Shown: piece by piece, positions 26,977 to 36,075 of the stretch | Layout: every line of letters begins with the position of its first letter | How positions within the stretch are numbered: position 1 is the first letter of the stretch | Source: Pseudomonas sp. B21-040 | GTDB lineage: Bacteria; Pseudomonadota; Gammaproteobacteria; Pseudomonadales; Pseudomonadaceae | NCBI RefSeq assembly: GCF_024748695.1 | Contig: NZ_CP087176.1 | Span: 6,565,501 to 6,629,500 of the forward strand | Direction: 5' to 3' | DNA length: 64,000 nucleotides | Notes under the pieces: generated by a model | What the model was told of the DNA's origin: nothing | The model's input: the letters and a program-made list of their open reading frames with translations, nothing else | Database searches by the model: none | Program-made: the position numbers and the translations under genes

Positions 26977-28326
26977 TCATCGAGGTTTCCTCGGCTTCGT
27001 TGTCTGTTTTAAGGAGCCTACGATTTCGAAAAAAGATTTTGTCATTTCTTCATCTGAAACCTTAGGTACCGGCGGAGGGCGGTTTTGCTTACTAGATCGT
27101 GTAACGTCACCTGGTAGCAGCCCAATATGCTTCATTGCCATTCGCTCTTTTTCATTCAGTGCTGAGTCGAAGACCGCTGCGTTCATGCGATTGTCTCGAT
27201 CCTCACGAGCGAAATTCACGACATTGGAGTTTCTATCAACTGGAAGATCGAATGGACATCGCAGATCCAAATGGGTGCCGGTGATACGAGGCTGCAGCGA
27301 CTGAAGCTGTAGCTGTTGGACATCCTGCGAATTGCTTGAATACGCACTAGAACGAAATGCCTTACTCACATCGGCGAGGTTTATAGATTTTCTGCCAGCG
27401 CTGCGGCACTCTATGTAAGCAAGCTTAAGGAGCTGTACAGCAAGCCGCTTAATCCCAAAAGTAGAACGATAAAGCTCTGTGGTTAGGACATCAATCCCAA
27501 TCTGAATGTGACCATTGCAGACCCGAAGGCACTCGCTTATATAGTCTTTCCAGTCTTGGCTTTCTGGATGATCAGGCAACATGATCCGAGGCTCCGAGAG
27601 GAGCCTCTGTTTATCTTCGCTATTTCGGCGAAGTAGCTTATGCACGAGGCTGTAGTTAGAAACGAATATTACTGGAAGACCGATAGCAGCCATCGTCAAC
27701 AGAATGTCAGTTACCTTTGAGGCGCCGGATCCGGTTATGTGCTGAGTTTCGTCAAGCATTGCGAGTGAGACGCCATATAGATTTGCTCGCCGCCGGCTTT
27801 CAACGAGTAACTTTGCAACGTTCGTTTTTTTCCCCGCCTCTAGATCGCCCAACACAACGTCTAGCAACAGTTGCTTACCGCTAGACTTTCCTCTAGCACT
27901 GACATACCAATGAGAAATCAGCTCGATCGAACCTTCGAAATGACTGCAGTTAAAATCCATAGCCGGTGGACAGACTTTTCTCAATGCTGCAATAGTCTGA
28001 CTCTTGCCGACTCCCGCCAAACCAGTTAAACAGACTGGGAATTTTTCTACTTCGGGCGGGTTGTAAATTCTGGAAACATATACAGTTTCGCTTTTAAACA
28101 AATCTGCATTATGGAGAGATGCCCGACCCAACATTTCTCTAATGAAATCCAGAGAAAATTTGTTAGGCACGTAAATATTCTTTAAAGAAGCCTCCATAAT
28201 TTCTGCAGCGATAAGAGGATCAATACCGCTCAACTCAATGAGTGGTTGAGGCCTAACCGTTACCCGAGTTCGGATTTGGTCCAAGTTCAGACCATCGTCA
28301 AAACGAGTTCTTACTTGTACGTTCAT
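26977..28326 (-). CDS. tnsC: Tn7-like transposition AAA+ ATPase TnsC
   Basis: 449 aa AAA+ regulator that, in Tn7-type systems, links the target selector (TnsD/TniQ) to the TnsAB transposase. Walker A GLAGVGKSQT near residue 105, Walker B SLAMLDETQH near 192, sensor-type VIFVSNYSLV near 222. The C-terminal tail is basic with KPRKPR at the end. Start ATG overlaps the tnsB stop by 4 bases, so the genes are translationally coupled. AT-rich with rare codons compared with the flanking Pseudomonas genes, a sign of transfer. Confidence 0.9.
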   Translation of the reverse strand: MNVQVRTRFDDGLNLDQIRTRVTVRPQPLIELSGIDPLIAAEIMEASLKNIYVPNKFSLDFIREMLGRASLHNADLFKSETVYVSRIYNPPEVEKFPVCLTGLAGVGKSQTIAALRKVCPPAMDFNCSHFEGSIELISHWYVSARGKSSGKQLLLDVVLGDLEAGKKTNVAKLLVESRRRANLYGVSLAMLDETQHITGSGASKVTDILLTMAAIGLPVIFVSNYSLVHKLLRRNSEDKQRLLSEPRIMLPDHPESQDWKDYISECLRVCNGHIQIGIDVLTTELYRSTFGIKRLAVQLLKLAYIECRSAGRKSINLADVSKAFRSSAYSSNSQDVQQLQLQSLQPRITGTHLDLRCPFDLPVDRNSNVVNFAREDRDNRMNAAVFDSALNEKERMAMKHIGLLPGDVTRSSKQNRPPPVPKVSDEEMTKSFFEIVGSLKQTTKPRKPR

Positions 28327-30332
28327 TTGGCTTTTCCATGAAATCGCTTAAAGTCTGCCGTATCACGCTCAGCCGCTCCGTTTTTAGGGGGTCTCCCAAG
28401 TTTTCGCTCCCCAGCATCCCGTTCTTTTCCGGTCAGGCTTTTGATCTTTTGTCCGTAGAATTGCTGAATTGCTGACTTTTCTTCCCTATGATCCGCATTT
28501 GCATTACGTCGTAATTGGTCAATTTCCTGTAGATCCCGCAATGAAATATCCGCCATCCCTGAGTGCGCACTAGCAGGTCGGACAAATTCTAGTTCGTACA
28601 AAACCCCATTGAACTCAACCCATATATGCCTAACACACATCGTCAACACAAAGACACTGACATTAATGACGCCGTTCCTTGCTGCCAAATCGAATATTCC
28701 ACTAGCCTCTAATTCCGGAGATCTGTATTTGCGTCCGTATAAATAGACTGCATCTCTTCTTACACATGCGGGACATGTTTTTAGAAATGATCTTACCGCC
28801 GTATCAAACTCCATGCTGATACACGAGTTACGACCAATAACGTCGTAATAGTTGAAAATACCGAGCGGTGTGGGCTTGATACCGGCTCGATACATGTCGT
28901 CGTCCATCCGGTGGGATGCATCTGAACTACGATTGTCTTCTATTGCCTGCAAAATCTCCTGCCGAGACATCTCAACGAAATTAAACTTGCTATGCTTATG
29001 CGAAGGCTGACCTAATAATTTCTTATCCCTAGGATGAGAAGATTCTACGGTTGCTTTGGATTGTCCAGAATAAACTGGAGTAAGCTCGTGAGCTTTCAGC
29101 CAGTTGATATGTGGCTTACTGGGGTAACACGCAGCGGGCCCTCGATCAAATATGATGCCGCCTGAAAGCCCATCACCTGGCCATTCCCACGGCTCTATAT
29201 CAACCCCGAAGAGCTTACAATATTTAACTTTACCTATGGCCATACAAAACAACGCCATATTGTAAGCATCCATATTCTCTTTAGCCTCGGCAAATCCTAC
29301 ACCCAGTATGGCACCCGACAAACCGCATACAGCACGTACTACACAAAAGCCCTCAATTGCGCTCCCCTCGATAACCCCGCTAAGCTTTTCAGATATGTAA
29401 TATCCATCAAACTCAACGCGCTGATATATATTAGTAATGCTATCAGCAAAGCTTCCCGCAGATCCCGACATTGATCTTGCTTTGTGTTGGCCTTTTAACT
29501 CATTTAGAAGATCTCGCGGACTAAAATACCGTTTAACGTGAGATCTATACTGATTGAACGTGGGAAAAGCCTTGCCCTCAGGGTGCTGAAACTGCATAGA
29601 ACCATTTGAATAAAATGATTTGCATCCGAATGTTTTGGTAACCACATCACCATAAACTTCGTCCCTTGTCTTAGTAATAGACTTATATTTTATAAATCCT
29701 TCTATTATCTTTTCCCTCATTTCGGAGTCAGAATGATACCCATAGCGCTTACCTTTCCGCGAAGGGCTGCCCAGCTTATTTTTTCGTGCCGGATCAAGGC
29801 GATTCCAACCGCCAATGCGATGTAATGGAGGCATTAACGCCCACTTGTTATGTCCAAATATAATATACGTGTAGAACCACAATCTCAGTCGCACTGTATT
29901 CTGTACCGGATGCGTTGATTTAGCGTGCGCATTAATAAAAGCGTCAGGATCATCACAAGATAGAATTTCATCTGTACGTAAAACAAGATCAGATATGGCT
30001 GCAAATCGCTTATTGACCTTTTGGTCATATGTTTCCTTTGCAGAATGTCTTCGACTTTCCAACTGCTGGATAGAAACACCTTGAATTTTCGAAAGCCAAG
30101 GAGGAAATTTGTCTACAGCACCGACCTCCAGCAACAATCCTTGCTCGAGCGCATCTTCAAATTCGATCCTAGCTAGGGTAATTAAATTCGCGCCCAACAT
30201 CTTACCGTCATCACTAAACAGTACTAGCCGAACTCTGTTGATGTTGCCATTACTGTTTAAGAAGTGATATGTAACGTCTTTCGAAAGACATAGAAATCCC
30301 TCAGGCGCAATGATTCGAGAGCCCATCCTCAT
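28323..30332 (-). CDS. tnsB: Tn7-like DDE transposase TnsB
   Basis: 669 aa; cuts and joins the 3' ends of the element. The RNase-H-like integrase core holds the catalytic triad: first Asp in QRVEFDGYYI (near 310), second Asp in GGIIFDRGPA (near 390), and Glu in SKATVESSHPR (near 427). HTH-rich N-terminal region, basic C-terminal tail (GRPPKNGAAERD). The 4-base overlap with both tnsA and tnsC shows a tight operon. The size and motif spacing fit TnsB better than IS3/IS481-type transposases. Confidence 0.92.
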   Translation of the reverse strand: MRMGSRIIAPEGFLCLSKDVTYHFLNSNGNINRVRLVLFSDDGKMLGANLITLARIEFEDALEQGLLLEVGAVDKFPPWLSKIQGVSIQQLESRRHSAKETYDQKVNKRFAAISDLVLRTDEILSCDDPDAFINAHAKSTHPVQNTVRLRLWFYTYIIFGHNKWALMPPLHRIGGWNRLDPARKNKLGSPSRKGKRYGYHSDSEMREKIIEGFIKYKSITKTRDEVYGDVVTKTFGCKSFYSNGSMQFQHPEGKAFPTFNQYRSHVKRYFSPRDLLNELKGQHKARSMSGSAGSFADSITNIYQRVEFDGYYISEKLSGVIEGSAIEGFCVVRAVCGLSGAILGVGFAEAKENMDAYNMALFCMAIGKVKYCKLFGVDIEPWEWPGDGLSGGIIFDRGPAACYPSKPHINWLKAHELTPVYSGQSKATVESSHPRDKKLLGQPSHKHSKFNFVEMSRQEILQAIEDNRSSDASHRMDDDMYRAGIKPTPLGIFNYYDVIGRNSCISMEFDTAVRSFLKTCPACVRRDAVYLYGRKYRSPELEASGIFDLAARNGVINVSVFVLTMCVRHIWVEFNGVLYELEFVRPASAHSGMADISLRDLQEIDQLRRNANADHREEKSAIQQFYGQKIKSLTGKERDAGERKLGRPPKNGAAERDTADFKRFHGKAK

Positions 30333-31291
30333 GGCGCCGACTCTTCAAAGAGCGAACCATAGACAGAAAATAGATCCCCGCCGTCGGTGTTAAATGGACG
30401 GTCGACATGAATGTTGTCGAAAAAATTTATGGATAGTTTCTGATTCCAAATATCCTGATAGATTCTAGTAAGAAACTGATCACGCTTCCCCCAGCGCTTC
30501 CCATATTGTATTGCCACATATGCAACCGGATTTCCCGCTTGAACTGCCTCCCTTACCTCCGCGCTGAACTCATCAAGCAGCGCCTGGTCATGGCTCAGTG
30601 GTATGTCGTGCACGACAAAAAGCAGATCCAGATTTGCGATGACCTCAGGCTCTACCCTATCAAGGGAAACCTGCACCGTTCGGACGCCAGCACTGGCGTA
30701 GTAGGCTCTCTCCAGCTCTGTCCGCAGTTCACCATGATCACGATCTTTCTTCTGCTGGATTGGTGTTTTGGGTTTCGAATACCTTCTCTCACGAAATGCT
30801 TCCTCTCGGTCTTTGACGGTCCAATTAACGGCGTAGGGGATGCCGTCAGGACTCTTCATATATATGAGAAGGTCCCCTTGGTAGGGAAATGGGATCTTCT
30901 GGCGTCTACCATCTACGCCTTCGTACACGAACAGGTGGTGCTTGAACCCGATTTCCTCGGCTATCTCTACTGTTCCACGTACAGGCGCAGAAGAGGTTCC
31001 TTTCGTCAGAGGGTGACCTCGAAGTGGATGACCCGCGCTGTAAGGCCACAGCATTTTTTGCTCGTGGATATCAAGGAGGTCTGGATGACAAAGCGCAAGT
31101 TGCGCGAACACCCGTTCGGGTGTCGACAGAGCATGCAACGCACGGCCCAGCTTTGCACTGTTAAGCCTGCTTATGCGAGAGCCCTTGGGTGCTTCACGTG
31201 GGACCGCCAATGTTGACGGAATGTATTCATCTCCCCATTCGAACCGACTCTGACGGCTCATGATCAGGGTAAATTTATCCTGAAATTTCAT
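30329..31291 (-). CDS. tnsA: Tn7-like transposase subunit TnsA (endonuclease)
   Basis: 320 aa. TnsA is a restriction-enzyme-like nuclease that cuts the 5' ends so that transposition is cut-and-paste. The PD-(D/E)xK-like core is seen in YQGDLLIYMKSP (Asp) and AVNWTVKDREEAF (Lys) around residues 145-170; a winged-helix C-terminal part follows (KRWGKRDQFLTRIYQ). ATG 31291 is taken; ATG 31261 (MSRQSRFEWG) is a possible alternative. First gene of the tnsABC operon. Presence of TnsA separates this from Tn5053/Mu-like elements that lack it. Confidence 0.85.
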   Translation of the reverse strand: MKFQDKFTLIMSRQSRFEWGDEYIPSTLAVPREAPKGSRISRLNSAKLGRALHALSTPERVFAQLALCHPDLLDIHEQKMLWPYSAGHPLRGHPLTKGTSSAPVRGTVEIAEEIGFKHHLFVYEGVDGRRQKIPFPYQGDLLIYMKSPDGIPYAVNWTVKDREEAFRERRYSKPKTPIQQKKDRDHGELRTELERAYYASAGVRTVQVSLDRVEPEVIANLDLLFVVHDIPLSHDQALLDEFSAEVREAVQAGNPVAYVAIQYGKRWGKRDQFLTRIYQDIWNQKLSINFFDNIHVDRPFNTDGGDLFSVYGSLFEESAP

Positions 31292-31600
31292 ACGATTAAT
31301 CCAATGTCTTATAGGAACGTCTACGCCTGGTTAGCTGGGGATAACAGCTATGACGTTGGACGAACCCCTTATCCAGCGGGCAGTCGAGCACACGTGTGTC
31401 TGTGGATAACGCGTACCAACTTGTGGACGAACGAAGTCGTGCAAGACTTGACGTCCCACATGTATGGAATAGACAATGGATTTGTCAGGGCGCAATTCTG
31501 ACTTATCCACAAGGGCCCAAGGTAGCACTTGGGCCTTTGTCTATCTGATTTCTAGCTCTAGAACTAGCTAAGTTTTCATTTGAACTCCAATACCTATTAG
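31292..31600. promoter_or_regulatory. tnsA upstream region with paired DnaA boxes and a hairpin
   Basis: No gene is convincing here. Two perfect DnaA 9-mers stand in inverted orientation: TGTGGATAA at 31401-31409 and TTATCCACA at 31503-31511. A strong hairpin agggcccaag/cttgggcctt (31512-31537) follows immediately. The tnsA promoter must lie in this segment. Confidence 0.6.
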
Positions 31601-31607
31601 CACTTGT

Positions 31608-31699
31608 CGTGGTACAAGTCATGAAAAGTGCGTAGTACAATTAATAAAAGTCTGTGGTACAAAGGCTGTGGTACAACTACCGTGGTACAATTTTTGACA
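31608..31699. repeat. Putative right-end TnsB-binding array (five clustered sites)
   Basis: Five copies of a (C/T)GTRGTACAA motif begin at 31608, 31631, 31653, 31667 and 31681, spaced 23, 22, 14 and 14 bases. The last copy continues into tttttgaca, so a terminus ending in ACA at 31699 (5'-TGTC on the other strand) fits the Tn7-type rule. The array stands upstream of tnsA as in Tn7, where the same sites also control the tns promoter. No matching target duplication was found on the left. Confidence 0.6.
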
Positions 31700-32006
31700 G
31701 GTCAAAGCCAAGTAGAACAACAAATAATATTGGTTACGTCAGCCGAAACCGAGTAACACACTCCGCTTTCGATAAACGAATCATGGTACCGCTTGAAATT
31801 ATCCTATGACAACCAAAAGCCTCTCCGGCTTCATTTTGGATGCGTGCCTCTGCACTCTCACCGTCGTTACCGAGTTCTTCTATTTAATGTCAAAATAGCG
31901 AATCGTACTGAACAGTAAGGACGCTACTGTTTTTAGTGCTAACAGGGCACTTCGCAAGGTATGCTGAGAGGTTTACCATAAGAGCGGTTCGTTAACGGCC
32001 ATAATC
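31700..32006. other. AT-rich stretch between the repeat array and tniQ
   Basis: A 12-base palindrome ttgacaggtcaa straddles the putative right terminus (31694-31705). The remaining 300 bases carry no open frame of note and must hold the tniQ promoter. A further degenerate site (agtagaacaa) occurs near 31711. Confidence 0.5.
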
Positions 32007-33461
32007 GTGAATCGTTCAACCGTTCAATTGCAGGACGTATTCGTCCGATGGTTCGAGGATGAGACGTTTTACAGTCTTTGCTGCCGACAGCATAAATTTT
32101 TGGGGAATTTGAAAACCTCAGACACATTAGATTGGCTGTTCAGCCGTCATTACGACACCATGACGCAGGACTTTCCTCACAATCTTGGCTCCCTCACAAC
32201 TCAAGCACCGTCAGCCTGGGGTGATCCGACATCGATCATCAGGGAACACACGATTCTTCCACTGTTTTTTCCATTTCAGTCGGATCAGCAGATCCCAGAA
32301 CTGGCTCAAAGCTCCGAGAGAGCTCTTATTGGGGCGATCAAGCATCGCCTGGGGCTTCTCGCTGGGCGATTCGGTGCAGAGCATCCTTTGAAAGCCTGCA
32401 CAGCCTGTATGGCTGAGGATCTAGTCATCCAGGGGGTAGCTTTCTGGCACCTATCGCATCAATATCCTGGCGTAGTTCTGTGCCCTATTCACGGGTTGGT
32501 GCTAAGAGAAAGCACCGTGAATTGCCAATGGCCTGGACGTCTTCAATTCGAATTACCTTGCGACGATATTCTTGCGCCGCAGACAGTCTCAGTACCTTCT
32601 ACCGCAGTTCACGAAGCACTTCAGCGATTAGGAAAGGGGGTGTTGGATCTTGCGAGCTACGCGATGTCCAGGTGCTTTAACCCAATGATTGTGAGATCCG
32701 TCTATCAGAATGCATTAACCCGACTGTGCATCAACGGCCAAGATAGAACACTGATAGCAACCTCATTTACTGAGTATGCATCACTGCTTCAGACCTACGC
32801 TCCCCTCCATACTCTGCCCGCCGCGACGCAGGACCCAGAAGCCTTCCTCAAACAGCTCACCCACAATCCCGGCGGGCATTACCATCCGCTTAAGCACCTG
32901 ACGCTAATCACTTGGCTTTTTGGTCGACTGGAATCGTTCATCGAGGCTTATGATCGTCTAGAAAGGCTACTCCAGCATCCGGAACGTCCTATCACGCAGT
33001 TGGAATACCTCAAGGCTGTGACAGCTGCACCAAAGTCCGGTGAGCTGTTTGCTGTAAAGCCTCTCAATAAACCCGAAAATCTCAAGCCGACGATTCGTGA
33101 CGCTGCCTTAAAGCGCCTTGGGAATGGTGACTCTGCTGATTCAATCGTTTCCAAGATCGGGCAACCCACTTGCAATGCCAATGGATTGCCCAGCTCGGCC
33201 CCAACGGTACTGAAATTGTGGGCTGAGCGGCTCCAGCAGACGGCCCTTCGAGAACATCGATCAAAATGGCATGACACCGTCATGGCCCATTCAGGCACTA
33301 ACGCAAAAAGAATTCGCCTAGAGATACCAGGCATTTATGCATGGCTATATAGAAATGATCGAGTGTGGCTGCTTGCGCAAACACGCGAACTCCGCTGCGG
33401 AAAGTCGCTATCAGTGGGAGCGCCAACGGGAGTCAACACAAATACAGGCGAGCGGACGTAA
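32007..33461 (+). CDS. tniQ: TniQ/TnsD-family target-site selector
   Basis: 484 aa. The N-terminal TniQ domain has the family zinc ligands CTACMAED and, about 30 residues on, VVLCPIHGL. The rest is helical and unassigned, as in TnsD proteins that read a specific chromosomal site. Start is GTG 32007 with a poor ribosome site; no ATG gives the full domain. It is divergent from tnsABC and lies just outside the repeat array at 31608-31699. No CRISPR array or cas gene lies nearby, so this is not a CRISPR-guided element. Confidence 0.85.
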   Translation: MNRSTVQLQDVFVRWFEDETFYSLCCRQHKFLGNLKTSDTLDWLFSRHYDTMTQDFPHNLGSLTTQAPSAWGDPTSIIREHTILPLFFPFQSDQQIPELAQSSERALIGAIKHRLGLLAGRFGAEHPLKACTACMAEDLVIQGVAFWHLSHQYPGVVLCPIHGLVLRESTVNCQWPGRLQFELPCDDILAPQTVSVPSTAVHEALQRLGKGVLDLASYAMSRCFNPMIVRSVYQNALTRLCINGQDRTLIATSFTEYASLLQTYAPLHTLPAATQDPEAFLKQLTHNPGGHYHPLKHLTLITWLFGRLESFIEAYDRLERLLQHPERPITQLEYLKAVTAAPKSGELFAVKPLNKPENLKPTIRDAALKRLGNGDSADSIVSKIGQPTCNANGLPSSAPTVLKLWAERLQQTALREHRSKWHDTVMAHSGTNAKRIRLEIPGIYAWLYRNDRVWLLAQTRELRCGKSLSVGAPTGVNTNTGERT

Positions 33462-33536
33462 ACACACCGAGTCTTGTAACACCCGCTGTTCAAATGGTTA
33501 CGGGCACCAAACAACCTCATGTGAACGGAAAACTGT

Positions 33537-34151
33537 ATGACTGTTTTGGCGGCTATTTTCGACGCTTTTGGCACGTTGGTGAAAATCGGCGAAGGCACTC
33601 ACCCTTACCGAAAAATTCTTAAACTCGGGATTGAGCAAGGACGTCGCCCACAATCCACTGATGCAGAAAGCCTGCTCACCCTGCCATTGGACCTGCGCGA
33701 GGCGGCCGGTTTTTTTGGCATTCACGTCGATCCACAGGTGATGGCCGAAATCGAATGCGATCTCGCCGCCGAGCTCGCCGAAATCCAAGCTTTTCCGGAC
33801 GGCCTATCTGCCGTTCAAATGCTGCAGGACGCCGGCGTAAAAGTGGTGGTGTGTTCAAATTTGGCAAAACCATATGCTGCGGCTATCGAACGTCTATATC
33901 CCGGACTGGACGGCTATAGCTACAGTTTTGACGTGGGTGCAGTCAAACCCTCGTTCGAGATCTACCGGCATGCCGTGCAACTGGTGTCGGTTTCGCCCGC
34001 TGATGCCTGGATGATTGGCGATTCAGAGCGCTGCGATTGTGAAGGACCTACTGCATTCGGTATGCACGGGTTGTGGCTCGACCGGCAAGGCAATAGTACG
34101 TACACATCACTCCATCAGTTTACCAAAGCCATTCTAAGCACCCGGTATTAA
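33537..34151 (+). CDS. HAD-superfamily hydrolase
   Basis: 204 aa, HAD fold with C1 cap. Motif I is IFDAFGTLV, which lacks the second Asp of phosphatases and resembles 2-haloacid dehalogenases and related HADs. Motif II VVVCSN, Lys in GAVKPSFEIY, motif IV MIGDSERCDCEG. Substrate unknown. It starts 76 bases after tniQ on the same strand, so it might be cargo or a flanking gene; the sequence does not decide. Confidence 0.8.
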   Translation: MTVLAAIFDAFGTLVKIGEGTHPYRKILKLGIEQGRRPQSTDAESLLTLPLDLREAAGFFGIHVDPQVMAEIECDLAAELAEIQAFPDGLSAVQMLQDAGVKVVVCSNLAKPYAAAIERLYPGLDGYSYSFDVGAVKPSFEIYRHAVQLVSVSPADAWMIGDSERCDCEGPTAFGMHGLWLDRQGNSTYTSLHQFTKAILSTRY

Positions 34152-34252
34152 TTGGCTCATCGGCCTCTCTTGGCCCATGACTATCTATCGCGAAGGTAGC
34201 AACAGAGACTTCAGACTAACAATACAAACCTGCGTCGCTGCGCTCCGACTGC

Positions 34253-34330
34253 CTGTCCAAGTGAGCATGGAACGAGTGTCCAAATGATCGTGGGCTGGGT
34301 GTCCAAGTGTCGTGGAATCCGCAAGCAAAG
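34253..34330 (+). mobile_element. IS21-type terminal repeats, remnant (type B)
   Basis: Three direct copies of TGTCCAA(G/A)TG, each starting 23 bases after the last, followed by tcgtggaatccgcaagc. Arrays like this form the ends of IS21-family elements. No transposase follows, so only the end is left. Confidence 0.55.
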
Positions 34331-34342
34331 GGTCGGCACTCG

Positions 34343-34588
34343 TCATAAAGAAGCCAGGGAGGCGTTAAATGATTTCCATAACTGCCGTAGTCGCATGATG
34401 GCGCCTGAGATGTTTTGAGCATTTGCGTCTAGCGTTTCCATGGCCGCGATTGCGTTCGCGGCGACGCCCCTCAGTCCATTATCAGAGAGCCACTTTGTCA
34501 CCTCTTCAATGGCCGCACTGATGGCGTGCTGGTTGTGCAGGAGCAGCGTGAGTGTTGGCGCTGACGCCGAATTTACACAGATGCCGAG
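34343..34588 (-). pseudogene. Fragment of an unknown protein-coding gene
   Basis: An open frame with no usable start encodes LTLLLHNQHAISAAIEEV, continuing with TKWLSDNGLRGVAANAIAAM and ending ...MRLRQLWKSFNASLASL. Composition is protein-like (amphipathic helices) but I do not recognise a family. Flanked by IS remnants, so probably the 3' end of a broken gene. Confidence 0.4.
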
Positions 34589-34830
34589 ATGTCACTGATC
34601 CAGTCCGATTCCTCGAAAAACTTACCTGTGCAGGATTTTTGCCGATTTGGAGGTGGGGGAGTCTTGCGTCGGCAAGTGTGTCAAATCGGCATCACCGTCA
34701 ACATAGTGACGACCTTTTCGTCGATCGCGCCGTCGCGCTTCATCAGGCTGCTACTCACCATATGGCCGACGATCCCGTACCCGTCCCATTCCTACACGCT
34801 CGGCTCCGCAGCGTTGCGCGGAATGCGCAG

Positions 34831-34896
34831 TGTTGTGTTGCCGCTGACCGAAAACTGACCCAGTAAAGGCTGTTCTGCCGACTGAAAACTGACCCA
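34831..34896 (+). mobile_element. IS21-family left end (type A)
   Basis: Begins tgttgtgttgccgctgacc and holds two copies of CTGA(C)CGAAAACTGACCC-like repeats (34846-34861 and 34880-34895). It stands directly in front of the truncated istA gene, as expected for an IS21 end. Confidence 0.75.
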
Positions 34897-34941
34897 GGTG
34901 TTCAACTGCTTCTGCTCACTTTCCGAGCAGGAGAACACAGG

Positions 34942-35487
34942 GTGATCAGCATGGAAATGTTGGGAAAAATCCGGCGGATGTACTTCCGCGACAAGCTCTC
35001 GCTGCACCAGATAGCCAAGCGTACCGGGCTGTCGAGAAACACCATCCGAAAATGGGTCAGAGCGCCCGAAGCCACTCAGCCGGCGTACCAGCGGTGCGCG
35101 ACCTTCAACAAACTCAGCCCATTCCACGACACGCTGGAACAGGCGCTGAAAGCCGATTCGTTCCGGGCAAAGCACAATCGCAGAAGCGCCAAAGCACTTT
35201 TCGAGCAGATCAAGGCCGAGGGTTATGACGGCGGCTACAGCCAGCTCACAGCGTTTGTACGCTCGTGGCGAGGTGAACAAGGCAAGTCTTTACGCGCTTT
35301 TGTACCGCTGACGTTTGCGCTCGGTGAAGCTTTTCAATTTGACTGGAGCGAAGAAGGGCTGCTGATCGGAGGCCTGTTCCGACGCATCCAGGTCTCCCAC
35401 ATGAAGCTGTGCGCCAGTCGCGCATTCTGGTTGGTTGCGTACCCTAGCCAAGGTCACGAGATGCTATTCGATGCCCATACCCGTTGA
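34942..35487 (+). pseudogene. Truncated IS21-family transposase IstA
   Basis: 181 aa of an expected 500 or so. The N-terminal HTH is clear (RDKLSLHQIAKRTGLSRNTI, then RKWVRAPE), followed by the KALFEQIKAEGYDGGYSQLT segment and the start of the integrase core QFDWSEEG with the first catalytic Asp. The frame ends in an unrelated stop after FDAHTR, and neither the rest of istA nor istB is present downstream. So the element was cut by deletion or by insertion. Confidence 0.85.
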
Positions 35488-35582
35488 ATTACGGGCACGG
35501 AATGGCATTGCGATCAATTTAGCGTTGCTGTATTGTTGTAACAACGCTACATACATATAACAACGCTTAATAAGGTAATGCC

Positions 35583-35885
35583 ATGAACAGGATGGAAAAT
35601 ACTATTTTTGAACTGCATTTTGCAGAACTTTACCACACTGGGATGACACTGATTCCGGCATGGAAGGTGCTTCATATGTTCGCCAAAGATCAGGGACGAC
35701 TGACAAAGGCGTTTTTCCGCGACGAGATTTTTTCGCTATGGAGTGACTACATCAGCGAAATCGACAACATCCACATCACGGTCAACGTCGTGCGCGCTGA
35801 CCACGGTGTCTTGAAGCCTGCTGCGTACCTGCTGACGCGCGACGATTTCCGCTACACCGTTACCGATGATGAGAGCGACGACTGA
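35583..35885 (+). CDS. Hypothetical protein, 100 aa
   Basis: Small acidic soluble protein (ends TVTDDESDD) beginning MNRMENTIFELHFAELYHTG. No family recognised. It has a plausible ribosome site (taaggtaatgcc) and is preceded by a direct repeat of acaacgct (35540-35570) that may be an operator. Followed by a strong terminator, so it is probably expressed on its own. Located just past the truncated IS21. Confidence 0.55.
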   Translation: MNRMENTIFELHFAELYHTGMTLIPAWKVLHMFAKDQGRLTKAFFRDEIFSLWSDYISEIDNIHITVNVVRADHGVLKPAAYLLTRDDFRYTVTDDESDD

Positions 35886-35934
35886 AACAGCAGGCGATGG
35901 AAAAAGCCCATCAAGCGCATAACGGCGTTTATGT

Positions 35935-35976
35935 AAAAAAGGCCCCCCCACCTAAGCCCGGTGCGGGGGCCTTTTT
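35935..35976. terminator. Bidirectional intrinsic terminator
   Basis: Stem ggccccc/gggggcc with A6 on the left and T5 on the right, so it works on either strand; 50 bases past the 100-aa gene. Confidence 0.9.
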
Positions 35977-36075
35977 GATGGGCCACGGACACCAGCCCCC
36001 CACCGACTGGGCTACCATGCCCCCATGGTCTGGTTTTACGCACAGACTGCCATTCACTCGAAAAAGGAAAGCCCT

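Noticed and set aside
32007..33461. CRISPR-guided transposon (TniQ near tnsABC)
   Set aside because: No cas gene and no regularly spaced repeat-spacer array lies in the window; the regular repeats near tnsA have no spacers of CRISPR length.
33462..33536. Right end of the Tn7-like element after tniQ (cttgtaacaccc)
   Set aside because: Only one weak copy of the motif is present and there is no array or terminal TGT/ACA.
34552..34866. 104-codon plus-strand frame before the IS21 end
   Set aside because: Runs into the IS21 terminal repeats and has no protein-like pattern; the minus-strand fragment at 34343-34588 is more convincing.
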